Position numbers and translations under genes: made by a program. DNA of 64,000 nt from Limnomonas spitsbergensis. Taxonomy: Eukaryota; Chlorophyta; Chlorophyceae; Chlamydomonadales. A model generated the notes under the pieces. It ran no database searches and was not told the origin of the DNA. It saw only the letters and a list, made by a program, of their open reading frames with translations. The stretch spans positions 744,001 to 808,000 of the forward strand of contig JAYJMM010000103.1 in the NCBI GenBank assembly GCA_037349105.1. Reading direction: 5' to 3'. This document shows, piece by piece, positions 45,771 to 56,310 of the stretch; within the stretch, counting starts at the first letter, position 1; each line of letters starts with the position of its first letter.

Positions 45771-45890
45771 CATGGTAGCACGATACGGGATGATACGGCG
45801 CAATTCGGCAAAAGTTCAGCCGGATTATACTACCAAAGTGCCACAATACGGCTCGATACGGCACAGGTTCAGCCGGATTGTGCTACCATG
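45771..45890. repeat. 120-bp palindrome-ended element with internal duplication
   Basis: CATGGTAGCAC (45771-45781) is the exact inverse of GTGCTACCATG (45880-45890). Between them TTCAGCCGGATT occurs twice and GATACGGC-like words three times. It could be a MITE-like element or a hairpin. Confidence 0.5.
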
Positions 45891-46204
45891 GGCCAAGGAC
45901 CTGCTGCCGCCTGATTCGCCAAAGGCAGTCGTGTTTATTCTCCCAGGGCCTGCAGCCGCCGAAAGCGGTGGTGTTTTTCTAGTCAGTACTCAATGCCTTT
46001 GGACCACATATGGCAGGCCACCCCGCGGCGGCCATGGGCCTGGAACGTGGACCGGCCTCCAGATAGTGGACTTGGACATGCCTGTGTGTGGCGGTGTGTG
46101 TGGTGGTGGCCTACGAGGTGGAGGGGAGAGGCAGGGTCAGGATGTTCAGCACCTCTTAAATCACGTATGCCAGTGTGTGGCGGTGTGCGTGGTGCCCCCC
46201 CCCC

Positions 46205-46375
46205 CAGACACATCACTCATGCGGCCACCCTCCACACGTCACTCAAACTGCCGCCCTTCACACATCACGCATACTGCCTCCCTCCACACATCACACATAC
46301 TGCCTCCCTCCACACATCACTCATACTGCCGCCCTCCACACATCACTCAAACTGCCACCCTCCACACATCTGGAC
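46205..46375 (+). repeat. 26-bp tandem repeat
   Basis: About six and a half copies of a unit containing CCTCCACACATCACTCATAC. Positioned just beyond the candidate 3' end of the SAM-p25 gene. Confidence 0.9.
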
Positions 46376-46392
46376 TGCTTGGGGGCCGGGGG

Positions 46393-46397
46393 TTACA
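46393..46397 (-). terminator. Candidate TGTAA poly(A) signal of the SAM-p25 gene
   Basis: TTACA on the plus strand reads TGTAA on the gene strand, 315 bp beyond the stop codon. Consistent with chlamydomonadalean 3' ends, but not proven. Confidence 0.4.
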
Positions 46398-46711
46398 GGT
46401 AAGGTCACAGGACGTTCAACTTCACAAATTGCTCATAATCACAACATTTGCCTCAATTTCGGGCGAATCAAAATCAACAAGCGGCATGGAGCCTTGTGCG
46501 TCCGAAAGCTGTACATTGGGCTGCACTGCTGGGCCGTAGGGGCAGTCTAAGCAAGCTGGTGGGGGAATCAAGGAATGACTGCTGCTTGGGACTTGTTGCA
46601 GCGGGGTCGGGGGAGGGAGGGTGCAATCTGATCCTACTCGCTTCATACCACCGAGCCCCTTGCACCCCCGCACACACCACTCACCCCCACCCCACATACA
46701 GAAAACCCCAC

Positions 46712-49700
46712 TTACTTCTTTGCATTGCGGTCTACCAAGGTGGCCAGTTCGTGTGGCTCGTGAACAGTCGTCGGCCCACCCTGCTTGAATACTCCCGTGT
46801 ATGTGGACTGTGTGATCAGGAGTGTGGAAAAAGAACGGAGAGTGAGAGGTAAAGAGAAAGAAAGGAAATGGAGTGAGGAGGAAGGGTAATACTCACGTCC
46901 CCTTTTTTGAAGACAGAAGACACACATATGGGAGAACAAATAGGGAACTACACGTTAGTGTGAAGTAACAAGTTACAACAAAGCGGAGAGCAGGACATCG
47001 ACATCGTTGATTGCAGATCGCTGTAGGATCAGATGGGGAGGACAGCTACTGTTGAGAGCTGCTAACTCACAACTGCCACTTAACAATTTGTAATGCACAA
47101 CTTCCAATTAAAAAACTGCCAATACAAGACTCATCATCGACAATTGTATCCAGATTTAGGCAACAGCACTTCAATATCGAGGCTAGATAGCCTTCAGGCG
47201 TGGCATTATCCTTTCATATGCCGACTGCCTGCACCTGGGCTCAGAAACATTATCACCCCTGTCAGTTATCTGCGTCTGTTGCAGAACCAGCTCCCATTTT
47301 CAAGGGTCACAGCAATTGCACTTGGGGTGTCACTCTCACACCAATTACACTTTGAGTTTCACTCTTACACCAATTACACTTGGTGTGTCACTCTCACACC
47401 AATTAATCTTGGGGTGTCACTCTCACACCAACAACACTTAAGTCGCTCTCATACCAATTACACTTGGTGTGTCACTCTCACACCAATTAATCTTGGGGTG
47501 TCACTCTCACACCAATAACACTTAAGTCGCTCTCACACCAATTACACTTGGTGTGTCACTCTCACACCAAGTAATCTTGGGGTGTCACTCTCACACCAAT
47601 AACACTTAAGTCGCTCTCACACCAATTACACTTGGTGTGTCACTCTCACACCAATTAATCTTGGGGTGTCACTCTCACACCAATAACACTTAAGTCGCTC
47701 TCATACCAATTACACTTGGTGTGTCACTCTCACACCAATTAATCTTGGGGTGTCACTCTCACACCAATAACACTTAAGTCGCTCTCACACCAATTACACT
47801 TGGGGTTTCACTCTCACACCTTGTCGTCGTGCAGCCTCACGCTTTCCGCCCTGGTGCCATGTGTGACCGGCCCCCCCTGAGAGATGATTGAAGCCTTGAC
47901 GGAATCCAGCGGCACTCCCTAGGGGCAGCAGCATGAGCAGCAGGGGTAGGGACGTGAGGGGCAGCAGCATGAGCAGCAGGGGTAGGGGCGTGAGGGGCAG
48001 CAGCATGAGCAGCAGTGGTAGGGGCGTGAGGGGTAGCAGCATGAGCAGCAGGGGTAGGGGAATGAGGGGTAGCAGCATGAGCAGCAGGGGTAGGGGCGTG
48101 AGGGGTAGCAGCATGAGCAGCAGGGGTAGGGGCATGAGGGGTAGCGGCATGAGCAGCAGGGGTAGGGGAATGAGGGGTAGCAGCATGAGCAGCAGGGGTA
48201 GGGGCATGAGGGGCAGCAGCATGGGCAGCAGGGGTAGGGGCATGAGGGGTAGCAGAAGCATGAGCAGCAGGGGTAGGGGCATGAGGGGTAGCAGCATGAG
48301 CAGCAGGGGTAGGGGCGTGAGGGGCAGCAGCATGAGCAGCAGGGGTAGGGGCGTGAGGGGCAGCAGCATGAGCAGCAGGGGTAGGGGCGTGAGGGGCAGC
48401 AGCATGAGCAGCAGGGGTAGGGGCATGAGGGGCAGCAGCATGAGCAGCAGGGGTAGGGGCATGAGGGGCAGCAGCATGAGCAGCAGGGGTAGGGGCATGA
48501 GGGGTAGCAGCATGAGCAGCAGGGGTAGGGGCATGAGGGGTAGCAGCATGAGCAGCAGGGGTAGGGGCCTTAAGGGCAGCAGCATGAGCAGCAGGGGTAG
48601 GGGCATGAGGGACAGCAGCATGAGCAGCAGGGGTAGGGGAATGAGGGGCAGCAGCATGAGCAGCAGGGGTAGGGGAATGAGGGGCAGCAGCATGAGCAGC
48701 AGGGGTAGGGGCATGAGAGGTAGCAGCATGAGCAGCAGGGGTAGGGGCATGAGGGGTAGCAGCATGAACAGCAGGGGTAGGGGCATGAGGGGCAGCAGCA
48801 TGAGCAGCAGGGGTAGGGGCATGAGGGGCAGCAGCATGAGCAGCAGGGGTAGGGGCATGAGGGGTAGCAGCATGAGCAGCAGGGGTAGGGGCATGAGGGG
48901 TAGCAGCATGAGCAGCAGGGGTAGGGGCATGAGGGGCAGCAGCATGAGCAGCAGGGGTAGGGGCATGAGGGGCAGCAGCATGAGCAGCAGGGGTAGGGGC
49001 ATGAGGGGCAGCAGCATGAGCAGCAGGGGTAGGGGCGTGAGGGGTAGCAGCAGCATGAGCAGCAGGGGTAGGGGCATGAGGGGTAGCAGCATGAGCAGCA
49101 GGGGTAGGGGCGTGAGGGGTAGCAGCATGAGCAGCAGGGGTAGGGGCATGAGGAATAGCAGCATGAGCAGCAGGGGTAGGGGCGTGAGGGGAAGCAGCAT
49201 GAGCAGCAGGGGTAGGGGCATGAGGGGAAGCAGCATGGGCAGCAGGGGTAGGGGCATGAGGGGTAGCAGAAGCATGAGCAGCAGGGGTAGGGGCATGAGG
49301 GGCAGCAGCATGAGCAGCAGGGGTAGGGGCATGAGGGGCAGCAGCATGAGCAGCAGGGGTAGGGGCATGAGGGGCAGCAGCATGAGCAGCAGGGGTAGGG
49401 GCATGAGGGGCAGCAGCATGAGCAGCAGGGGTAGGGGCATGAGGGGCAGCAGCATGAGCAGCAGGGGTAGGGGCATGAGGGGCAGCAGCATGAGCAGCAG
49501 GGGTAGGGGCATGAGGGGTAGCAGCAGCATGAGCAGCAGGGGTAGGGGCATGAGGGGCAGCAGCATGCGCAGCAGGGGTAGGGGCATGAGGGACAGCAGC
49601 ATGAGCAGCAGGGGTAGGGGCATGAGGGGCAGCAGTATGAACAGCAGGGGTAGGGGCATAAGGGGTAGCAGCATGAGCAGCAGGGGTAGGGGCATGAGGG

Positions 49701-52700
49701 GCAGCAGCATGAGCAGCAGGGGTAGGGGCATGAGGTGCAGCACGACTAGCATGAGCATGAGCATATGCAGCAGCAGCAGCAGCAGCATGAGCAGCAATTT
49801 AGACATGAGGGGCTAAATGAGCATAGGAAGCAGCGGCATAAGCATGCCCAGGAGCAGTAGTAGCATGAGCAGCAGTAGCAGGACATCCCCCCAAAGAGCC
49901 AGCATGCTCTTATCTCGTGCTGAAAAGTAACAGTGCGAGACAGACAGCCATACAAATCGTCACGAGCCCACGACATGGGGGATGACGGGCCTGGAGGCAG
50001 CAGCAGCGGCGGCAGCTCTCTCACTGGCGGCACTCTCACTGCCTTCTTGTCGGCCATGGCCTGGACTGCAGTCGGAATTAGTTTCCCCACAAAACCAAAG
50101 ACACAGGGGCCCGCACCCCTTGCTGCAGCAGCAAAACCCGCATCGGGTATAGGCAGCAGCAGCCACTCCCTCTCACCTTCTTGTCAGCCATGGCCTGGAT
50201 TGCGGTCTGGAACTGTCCGAAGGTGATGCGCCTCTTTTCGCGAGACTTCACCTGTGAGGAGGAGGAGGAGGGGGCAACAGCGTGAGAGGAGGAGGAGGAG
50301 GAGGAGGAGAGGGACGGGGGGTAGCAGCGTGAGAGGAGGAGTGGGAGGGAGAGGGGGGCAGCAGCGTGAGCGAGGAAGGAGGAAGGAGAGGGGGGCAGCA
50401 GCATGAGAGGTGGAGGAGGAGGGGGGCAGCAGCATGAGAGGGGGAGGATTGGAGGGACAGGGGGGTAGTAGTGTTGACGTGAGGAGAAGGAGTTGAGCCT
50501 TGGACGCAAGAGCAGGGCACCTGCACGAAGAAGAGCTAAGAGGCAAAAAGAAGAGGAGCAAATGCAGCATCAAACATTGCAGTGGTGACTAGCGATGTAG
50601 GTATTTTGCGGCCTGGGCCCTGTCTTGACAGAAGCTAGACAGGCACCTTGATGAAGATGAAGTCCACGTTGACGGCCGTGAGCTTGCTGTCCAGCAGCGT
50701 GCAGTCCCGCACCAGCTTCATCATCTTTGTCGCATCCATCTCAGTCTCGGAGTGCGCGGCGCCGCCAGAGCCGTACGACGCAAACGCATGAAACACCGCT
50801 CGCAACGCATCCTCCTCCCGCTGGGCCTCTGTATCAATCTTTCGTATCGTCACCTTGCCCTGGGGAACGGGGACAGGGGGGCCAAGGGTTAGAAGGGGCT
50901 GACGCGGCGCCGCCAGAGCCATACGACGCAAACGCATGAAACACCGCCCGCAGTGCGTCCTCGTCCCGCTGGGCCTCTGTGCTAATCTTATGCGTCGTCA
51001 CCTTGCCCTGGGGAACGGGGACAGGGGGGCCAAGGGTTAGGAGGGGATGACACGGCGCCGCCAGAGCCGAACGAGGAAAACGCATGAAACACCGCCCGCA
51101 GCGCGTCCATCTCATGCGTCGTCACCATGCCCTGGGATAACGGGGACAGGGGGGCGGAGGATTTGGGAGGGGCTGACGCGGCGGCGTCTGCAGGCATCCC
51201 TGCGGCGGCCTGTTGGGCCTCTGTGACTATCATGCATAGTCACCAGACCCTGAGGAAGGGGACAGTGGGGCCCAGGGTGCGGGAGAGGCTGACATGGCGC
51301 CGCCAGAGCTGTACGGCGCAAACGCATGAAGCACCGCCCGCAGCGCGTCCATCTCATGCGCCGTCACCCTGCCCTGGGGAACGGGGACAGGGGGGCCCAG
51401 GGTTTGAGAGGGGCTGACGCGGCGGTGGTCAAGCATGCCTGCATTCGTCCCGCTGGGCCTCTGTGTCAATCTTATGCGTCGTTACAATGCCCTGGGGACC
51501 GGGGATAGGATAGGATGGTCAAGGTGTGGGAGGGGCTGACGCGGCGGCGACACCATCCCTGCGGTCAAGCATCTCTGTGGTCGTCCTGATGGGTCTCTAT
51601 GACTGCTGCACTCGTGCTTGATTTGCCTTCAGAAGCGAGGACGGGGAGTCAAAGGGTGTGGGAGAGGCTGACAGCAGCGGCGGCGGCACCATTTCTGCGA
51701 CTATCGCACTCTTTGTTAATATGCCATGGGGAGAGGGGACGGGGAGTCAAAGGGTGTGGGAGAGACTGACAGCGGCGGCGGCACCATTTCTGCGACTATC
51801 GCACTCTTTGTTGATATGCCATGGGAAGCGAGAAGGGGGAGTCAAAGGGTCTGGGAGAGGCTGACAGCGGCGGCGGCAGCACCATCCTTGTGGTAGTCCT
51901 GCATGGTCTCTGTGACTATCACTTTCGTGGGGATTGCCATGGGGAGCGAGACAGAAAGGAAAGAAAGCTACGTCCTATTGGGCGTGGAAGTTAAGGAAAC
52001 AACGCAGCTTGAGGCCGTAGCCACATCCGCGCCGTTACCATTGTAGCGGGACAGTGATGCGAGGGGTATGGGCGGGGCTGACGTGGCGGCGGCGGCGACA
52101 GGCACCCCTGTGGTCGTCATGATGAGTGTCCGTGACAATCGCACTGTTTGCTGATATGCCATGGGGAGGTAGGACGGGGAGGAAAAGGGAATGGGCAGGG
52201 CTCACAGCAGTGGCAGAGGTAAGCATCCCTGCGGTCGTCCTGCTGGGTCTCTGCGGCGACCGCATTATTTGTTGACATGGGGAGCGGGGAAGGAGAGGCA
52301 AAGGGTCTGGGAGTGGTTGACGAGACGGGAAAAGACAGCGCCAGCACCTGGGCAGAACAGACGTTTTCTCTGGCAAAGCCGGTGCCAACAGGTATCATTT
52401 AGGCCAACGCAAACACACAAGCTTGCACACACACACACTTTCTTTCCTCCCGTGCCTCCTCCCTGAGTTTCCTGGCCGGCCTTTTGTTTGCCGGCGTGGC
52501 CGAGCATTATTTGTGAGCAGGGCGCAGAGGTGTAACGGCATTCACAATCACACACACACGCACCTTGCTGGCTTGCAAGTGTGGGTAGGCCGCCGCATCC
52601 GGGACAGACTCCCAGGTGACCCTGTGGCTCCCTACGGCAGCGTCTATGCCATTGAGGGCTCGCTGCGGGCAGACAGGTGGGCGGAGGGGAGGGTGCAGAG

Positions 52701-55700
52701 AAGGGTTTGGGCCTGCAGGCGACATTTCGGTGGGGGCAGGAAGCGACTAGGGCAGCTGCCCAGGTTACAGAGAGCATGATATCCCCCGGCAGCGTCTACG
52801 CCATGAAGGGCCAGCTGCCGGCAGGGAGGGGTGCTGAGGCGGGGGGGCGCCCTGTACCGCCGCGTCCCATGCACAGAAAAGCATCAAACATCTACCTGAA
52901 ACAAATTAGCCCAGGTACGGCCAGGCCGTGCAAAGGGCAGCTCTTAACCAGAGCCAGACACCCCGCATCGTCCCATGCACAGAGAATTTCCAAACATCTA
53001 CTGAAAAGAGTGAGCCCAGTTACAGCCAGGTCGTGGAAAGGGCAGCTCAGAGCCAGGCGCACCACATCGTCACATGCGTACCTGATCTGCGACAGCCAGC
53101 TTGCCGATAGCTGCGGCGAGGCGCTGCGCATTGCTCGGTGAAACCTTGCCCTGCAGCCCCTGGAGGTCCTCCGGAGACAGAGTCAGCAGTGCCTGCATGG
53201 GGCGGGCAGGCGGGAGGGGTGTGCATGGGGCGGGCAGGCGGGAGGGGTGTGCATGGGGCGGGCAGGCGGGAGGGGTGTGCATGGGGCGGGCAGGCGGGAG
53301 GAGTGAACATGGAACAGGCAGGCGGGAGGAGTGTACATGGGGCGGGCAGGCGGGAGGAGTGTGCATGGGGCGGGCAGGCGGGGAAGTGTACATGGATCGG
53401 GCAGGCGGGAGGAGTGTACATGGGGCGGGCAGGCGGGAGGGGTGTGCATGGGGCGGGCAGGCGGGAGGAGTGTGCATGGGGCGGGCAGGCGGGAGGGGTG
53501 TGCATGGGGCGGGCAGGCGGGAGGGGTGTGCATGGGGCAGGCAGGCGGGAGGACTGTGCATGGGGCGGGCAGGCGGGAGGACTGTGCATGGGGCGGCAGG
53601 CGGGAGGGGTGTGCATGGGGAGGCAGGCGGGAGGGGTGTGCATGGGGCGGGCAGGCGGGAGGGGTGTGCATGGGGCAGGCAGGCGGGACAACTATGCATG
53701 GGGCGGACAGGCGGGAGGAGTGTACATGGGGCGGGCAGGCGGGAGGGGTGTACATGGGGCGGGCAGGCGGGAGGACTGTGCATGGGGCGGGCAGGCGGGA
53801 GGGGTGTGCATGGAACAGGCAGGCGGGAGGGGTGTGCATGGGGCGGGCAGGCGGGAGGGGTGTGCATGGGGCGGGCAGGTGGGAGGACTGTGCATGGGGC
53901 GGGCAGGCAGGAGGGGTGTGCATGGGGCGGGCAGGCGGGAGGGGTGTACATGGGGCGGGCAGGCAGGAAGGGTGTGCATGGGGCGGGCAGGCGGGAGGGG
54001 TGTGCATGGGGCGGGCAGGCGGAAGGACTGTGCATGTGGCGGGCAGGCAGGAGGGGTGTGCATGGGGGGGCAGGCGGGAGGGGTGTGCATGGGGTAGGCA
54101 GGCGGGAGGAGTGTGCATGGGGCGGGCAGGCGGGAGGAGTGTACATGGGGCGGGCAGGCGGGAGGGGTGTGCATGGGGCGGGCAGGCGGGAGGGGTGTGC
54201 ATGGGGCGGGCAGGCGGGAGGGGTGTGCATGGGGCGGGCAGGCGGGAGGGGTGTGCATGGGGCGGGCAGGAGGGAGGGGTGTGCATGGGGCGGGCAGGCG
54301 GGAGGGGTGTACATGGGGCGGGCAGGCGGGAGGGGTGTGCATGGGGCGGGCAGGAGGGAGGGGTGTGCATGGGGCGGGCAGGCGGGAGGGGTGTGCATGG
54401 GGCGGGCAGGCGGGAGGGGTGTGCATGGTGCGGGCAGGCGGGAGTAGTGTGCATGGGGCAGGCAAGCGGGAGGACTGTGCATGGGGCGGGCAGGCGGGAG
54501 GGGTGTGCATGGGGCGGGCAGGCGGGAGGGGTGTGCATGGGGCGGGCAGGCGGGAGGGGTGTGCATGGTGTTCTTGCCAGAGAGGTCTTAAAGGGCGGCG
54601 GACAGCCTTCAAAATGTTGAGGGAGTGTCGAGTATACTTTCTGCGCAGTTTCAGGGCCAAGGATGCCTGCTATGCCTGCTATGCCCTTTGGGGGCATGAG
54701 AGTTATGGCAGTGGCCCAGTCTGGGTCTCACAGCATGTGAGGAGTGACGGGCTCACAAGGCCTCAAACCCAGCCTCGCATGCAACGTACTTGCCTGAAAG
54801 CAACGCCTCTCAGAAATAGCTTAATTTCTGCCCACGAGGGCCTGGCCCAAACTTTGTCCAACCCAGTCAGTGCAGGAAAATGTCTGGGGAAATGTGCCCT
54901 CTGGCCACGCCAGGGCCCCTGAGGCACTTTGGTCTGCATTTGGACCCGGTGCATGAAGAAGCTTTGATCTGCTCTGGGCCCCAGCCAGGACAAGGCATGC
55001 ATGAATGCATGGCAATATGGCATGTGTGGCTCACTGGAAATCGGTGGTTTTCCTGCTCTTCTGCTCATGCTGACTGTGCAGGGTCGCAGGAATGCCATCT
55101 TGGCGTCTAGAGAGGCTCATCTTCAAATACCGGTACTCGTTTTGTGTAGGTAGATGACGGGCAGCAGGCGATGCTGATCAGAAGCGGTCGGAAGCGCTTA
55201 CCTTTCCATCGATGCCTTTCTGCACGAAGGTCTTTTCGAACTGATCGAAGCTGTTGTATTTTAGCCATTGCTTGACGTCCCTGGTATCCCAGGTCTGAGG
55301 CTCACCCTGCCAGAGAGGCAAGAAACACAGGAAATGGTAAAAACCATGGGTTTTGAGGGTACATTATAGGCTCGCGTCTACAGGAGGCACAGCGGGGAGG
55401 GTGCAGGACAGCAAACGTATTCGCAAGTTTGCGAGAAGGCTCATCATTGCAGCGACAAATGTCGGATCGTCGGGTAGCCAAGGGGTAGCTGAGTGTCGAT
55501 GCATGCTGAAGACATTGCTGCCAGCCACGATCAGAAAGGGCTATGTTTTTGTTGCTGAGACTGCTGGAAGCATATAACCAGCTGAAACCGAACATCTGCC
55601 ATGTCGGGGTATTCGAGGGTATCTCCCGTTAGTTATTCGAGAATTCCGGTCGTCAAGACGTACCTCGGGCATGACGAGCGCGAGCGCCTTGCTGCTGAAG

Positions 55701-55711
55701 CACGAAAACAT
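46712..55711 (-). CDS. SAM-domain and p25-alpha (TPPP-like) domain protein
   Basis: Eight phase-0 exons on the minus strand: 55711-55664, 55306-55202, 53192-53082, 52662-52564, 50859-50647, 50251-50177, 47918-47820, 46807-46712. Together they give 281 aa and a TAA stop. Residues 17-88 form a SAM domain (WDTRDVKQWL, GIDGK, LLTLSPEDLQGL). Residues about 140-281 form a p25-alpha domain (AFASYGSGG, LVRDCTLLDSKLTAVNVDFI, RRITFGQFQTAIQAMADKK, GPVTHGT, HDDK-STYTGVFKQGGP). Residues 89-121 (RALNGIDAAV...) are not recognised. p25-alpha/TPPP proteins bind and bundle microtubules and several are ciliary, so a cytoskeletal or flagellar role is likely. Introns hold five repeat arrays. The start is chosen at ATG 55711, the first ATG giving 16 residues before the SAM exon; an unseen upstream exon is possible. 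Confidence 0.88.
47330..47819 (-). repeat. 84-bp higher-order tandem array starting at the exon 7 donor
   Basis: Three related subunits of 29, 29 and 26 bp (plus-strand starts CAATTACACTTGGTGTGTCA, CAATTAATCTTGGGGTGTCA, CAATAACACTTAAGTCGCTC) repeat as a block of 84 bp about five times. On the gene strand the array begins exactly at AAG|GTGTGAGAGTG, the 5' splice site of exon 7, and each subunit carries a GGTGTGAGAGT-like copy of it. Confidence 0.93.
47919..49740 (-). repeat. 36-bp minisatellite, about 50 copies, abutting exon 7 acceptor
   Basis: Plus-strand unit starts AGCAGCATGAGCAGCAGGGG and then TAGGGGCATGAGGGGC. It fills most of the intron 50176-47919. On the gene strand the exon 7 acceptor GCTGCCCCTAG is a variant of the unit word GCTGCCCCTCA. 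The 36-bp length keeps frames open on both strands (about 627 and 670 codons). These are not separate genes. Confidence 0.95.
50041..50090 (-). pseudogene. Degenerate copy of SAM-p25 exon 6 end
   Basis: On the gene strand it reads TPTAVQAMADKK-like sequence (QAMADKK preserved) followed by GCAGTGAGAG. It duplicates the end of the true exon 6 (50251-50177, AIQAMADKK then GTGAGAG) about 135 bp upstream. The copy has GCAGTG instead of GTGAG directly after the AAG, so it lacks the donor in register. Confidence 0.75.
50860..52320 (-). repeat. ~140-bp tandem copies of the SAM-p25 exon 5 start
   Basis: The true exon 5 begins at 50859 with GKVTIRKIDTEAQREEDALR. Upstream on the gene strand, diverging copies follow: GKVTTHKISTEAQRDEDALR with AVFHAFASYGSGGA (about 51010-50900), then copies starting GMVTTHEMDALRAVFHAF, GLVTMHD and GRVTAHEMDALRAVLHAFAP, each behind a CCCCAG or CCTCAG acceptor. 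From about 51500 to 52320 the units decay to GGGGAC...CTCTGTGACTATC. Only the first copy continues into the p25 core. Confidence 0.85.
52430..52545 (+). mobile_element. LINE family A 3'-tail fragment
   Basis: TTTCTTTCCTCCC tract, GGCCGGCCTTTTG, GCGTGGCCGAGC, GAGCAGGGCGCAGAGGTGTA and GGCATTC match the tail of the copies at 128 and 9801. It sits in an ACACAC tract that may represent its target duplication. It lies in the SAM-p25 intron next to exon 4, in opposite orientation to the gene. Confidence 0.65.
52663..53080 (-). repeat. Degenerate tandem copies upstream of SAM-p25 exon 4
   Basis: On the gene strand the true exon starts CGAGCCCTCAATGGCATAGA. Around 52815 a related block reads CTGGCCCTTCATGGCGTAGA preceded by CCGGCAG. 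Two further blocks near 52940 and 53040 read GAGCTGCCCTTTgCACGGCC-like and GAGCTGCCCTTTcCACGACC-like sequence and are about 110 bp apart. The blocks look like old copies of the exon 4 edge. Confidence 0.6.
53194..54570 (-). repeat. 28-bp minisatellite, about 49 copies, abutting SAM-p25 exon 3 acceptor
   Basis: Plus-strand unit GTGTGCATGGGGCGGGCAGG followed by CGGGAGGG. On the gene strand the last unit runs into the exon 3 acceptor: units read CGCCCCATGCAC while the acceptor reads CGCCCCATGCAG followed by the exon. A one-base unit variant therefore provides the AG. The array interrupts the SAM domain coding sequence between IDGK and ALLTL. Long open frames on both strands here are repeat artefacts. 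Confidence 0.95.
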
Positions 55712-56148
55712 CTCGGCGCTGGCAACAAAGTATGAGCAAGGATGCAAGACGCCTGGAAGAAAGAGGCTGGGTTAAATGACAAGGCGGGGCGGGGTGTGTC
55801 AATCAGTCGCTTAAATCATCCATTTACTAGATAAATTTATCACCGGTTGAGTCAAGTCGCTGTCAAAAAATCAATCAATGAGGTGACGATAGATCGAGGT
55901 GTTGTCAATCAATCGACAGTCGGTGTTGTCGAGTGATGATGCCGTTCAGGATGCCGTTCCCGTTGTCAATCAAACAAGGTGTAATCGAGTGATAGATGCT
56001 GCCGTTCAAACTTATGTACAGTCGGGTTGCTACTCGACTTCAGACTCGACTTAGGGTTTAGAATATTATTAAAATCGAGAATTCGATATGCAGCGTATTC
56101 TCCGAGGCCATGATCATAACGAGGCAACATTGTGATAGCAGGACGGAG

Positions 56149-56310
56149 TCAGCCGGAGTTATTCCTGTCCGTGCGATGACAGAGTCGAGACAGTTTCAGT
56201 TTCAGTGACATTGACATAACTGATAGCTACCACCGGAGTTGTTCCTGTCCGTGCGATGAGGTCGAGGCAGTTTAGTTCAGTGACGGTGACGGTGACATCG
56301 ACGTGGAAAG
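56149..56310 (+). repeat. ~81-bp tandem duplication upstream of the SAM-p25 gene
   Basis: CCGGAGTTATTCCTGTCCGT at about 56153 recurs as CCGGAGTTGTTCCTGTCCGT at about 56234, each followed by GCGATGA and a GAGGCAGTTT-like word. It lies about 450 bp upstream of the predicted start codon. Confidence 0.75.

Larger units (their letters stand above)
43761..46711. other. Intergenic region between the LINE and the SAM-p25 gene
   Basis: Holds the short repeat at 43826-43890, a CTGCCCTGCC / CACTGCACTG simple-sequence tract (45115-45300) with a 50-bp LINE insertion, a palindromic element (45771-45890), a 26-bp tandem repeat (46205-46375) and a candidate poly(A) signal on the minus strand. I see no coding exon with supported splice sites. 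44000-45000 shows nothing I can name. Confidence 0.5.

Noticed and set aside
47330..47819. CRISPR-like array
   Set aside because: Subunits are contiguous with no unique spacers, and the context is eukaryotic.
47794..49816. 627-codon plus-strand and 670-codon minus-strand proteins (SSMSSRGRGMRG / PLPLLLML repeats)
   Set aside because: A 36-bp minisatellite open on both strands, lying in the intron between two p25-alpha exons.
53070..54697. Proline-rich 500-codon minus-strand proteins and Gly-rich plus-strand proteins
   Set aside because: Translations of the 28-bp intronic minisatellite. Only the last 37 codons before 53082 are exonic.
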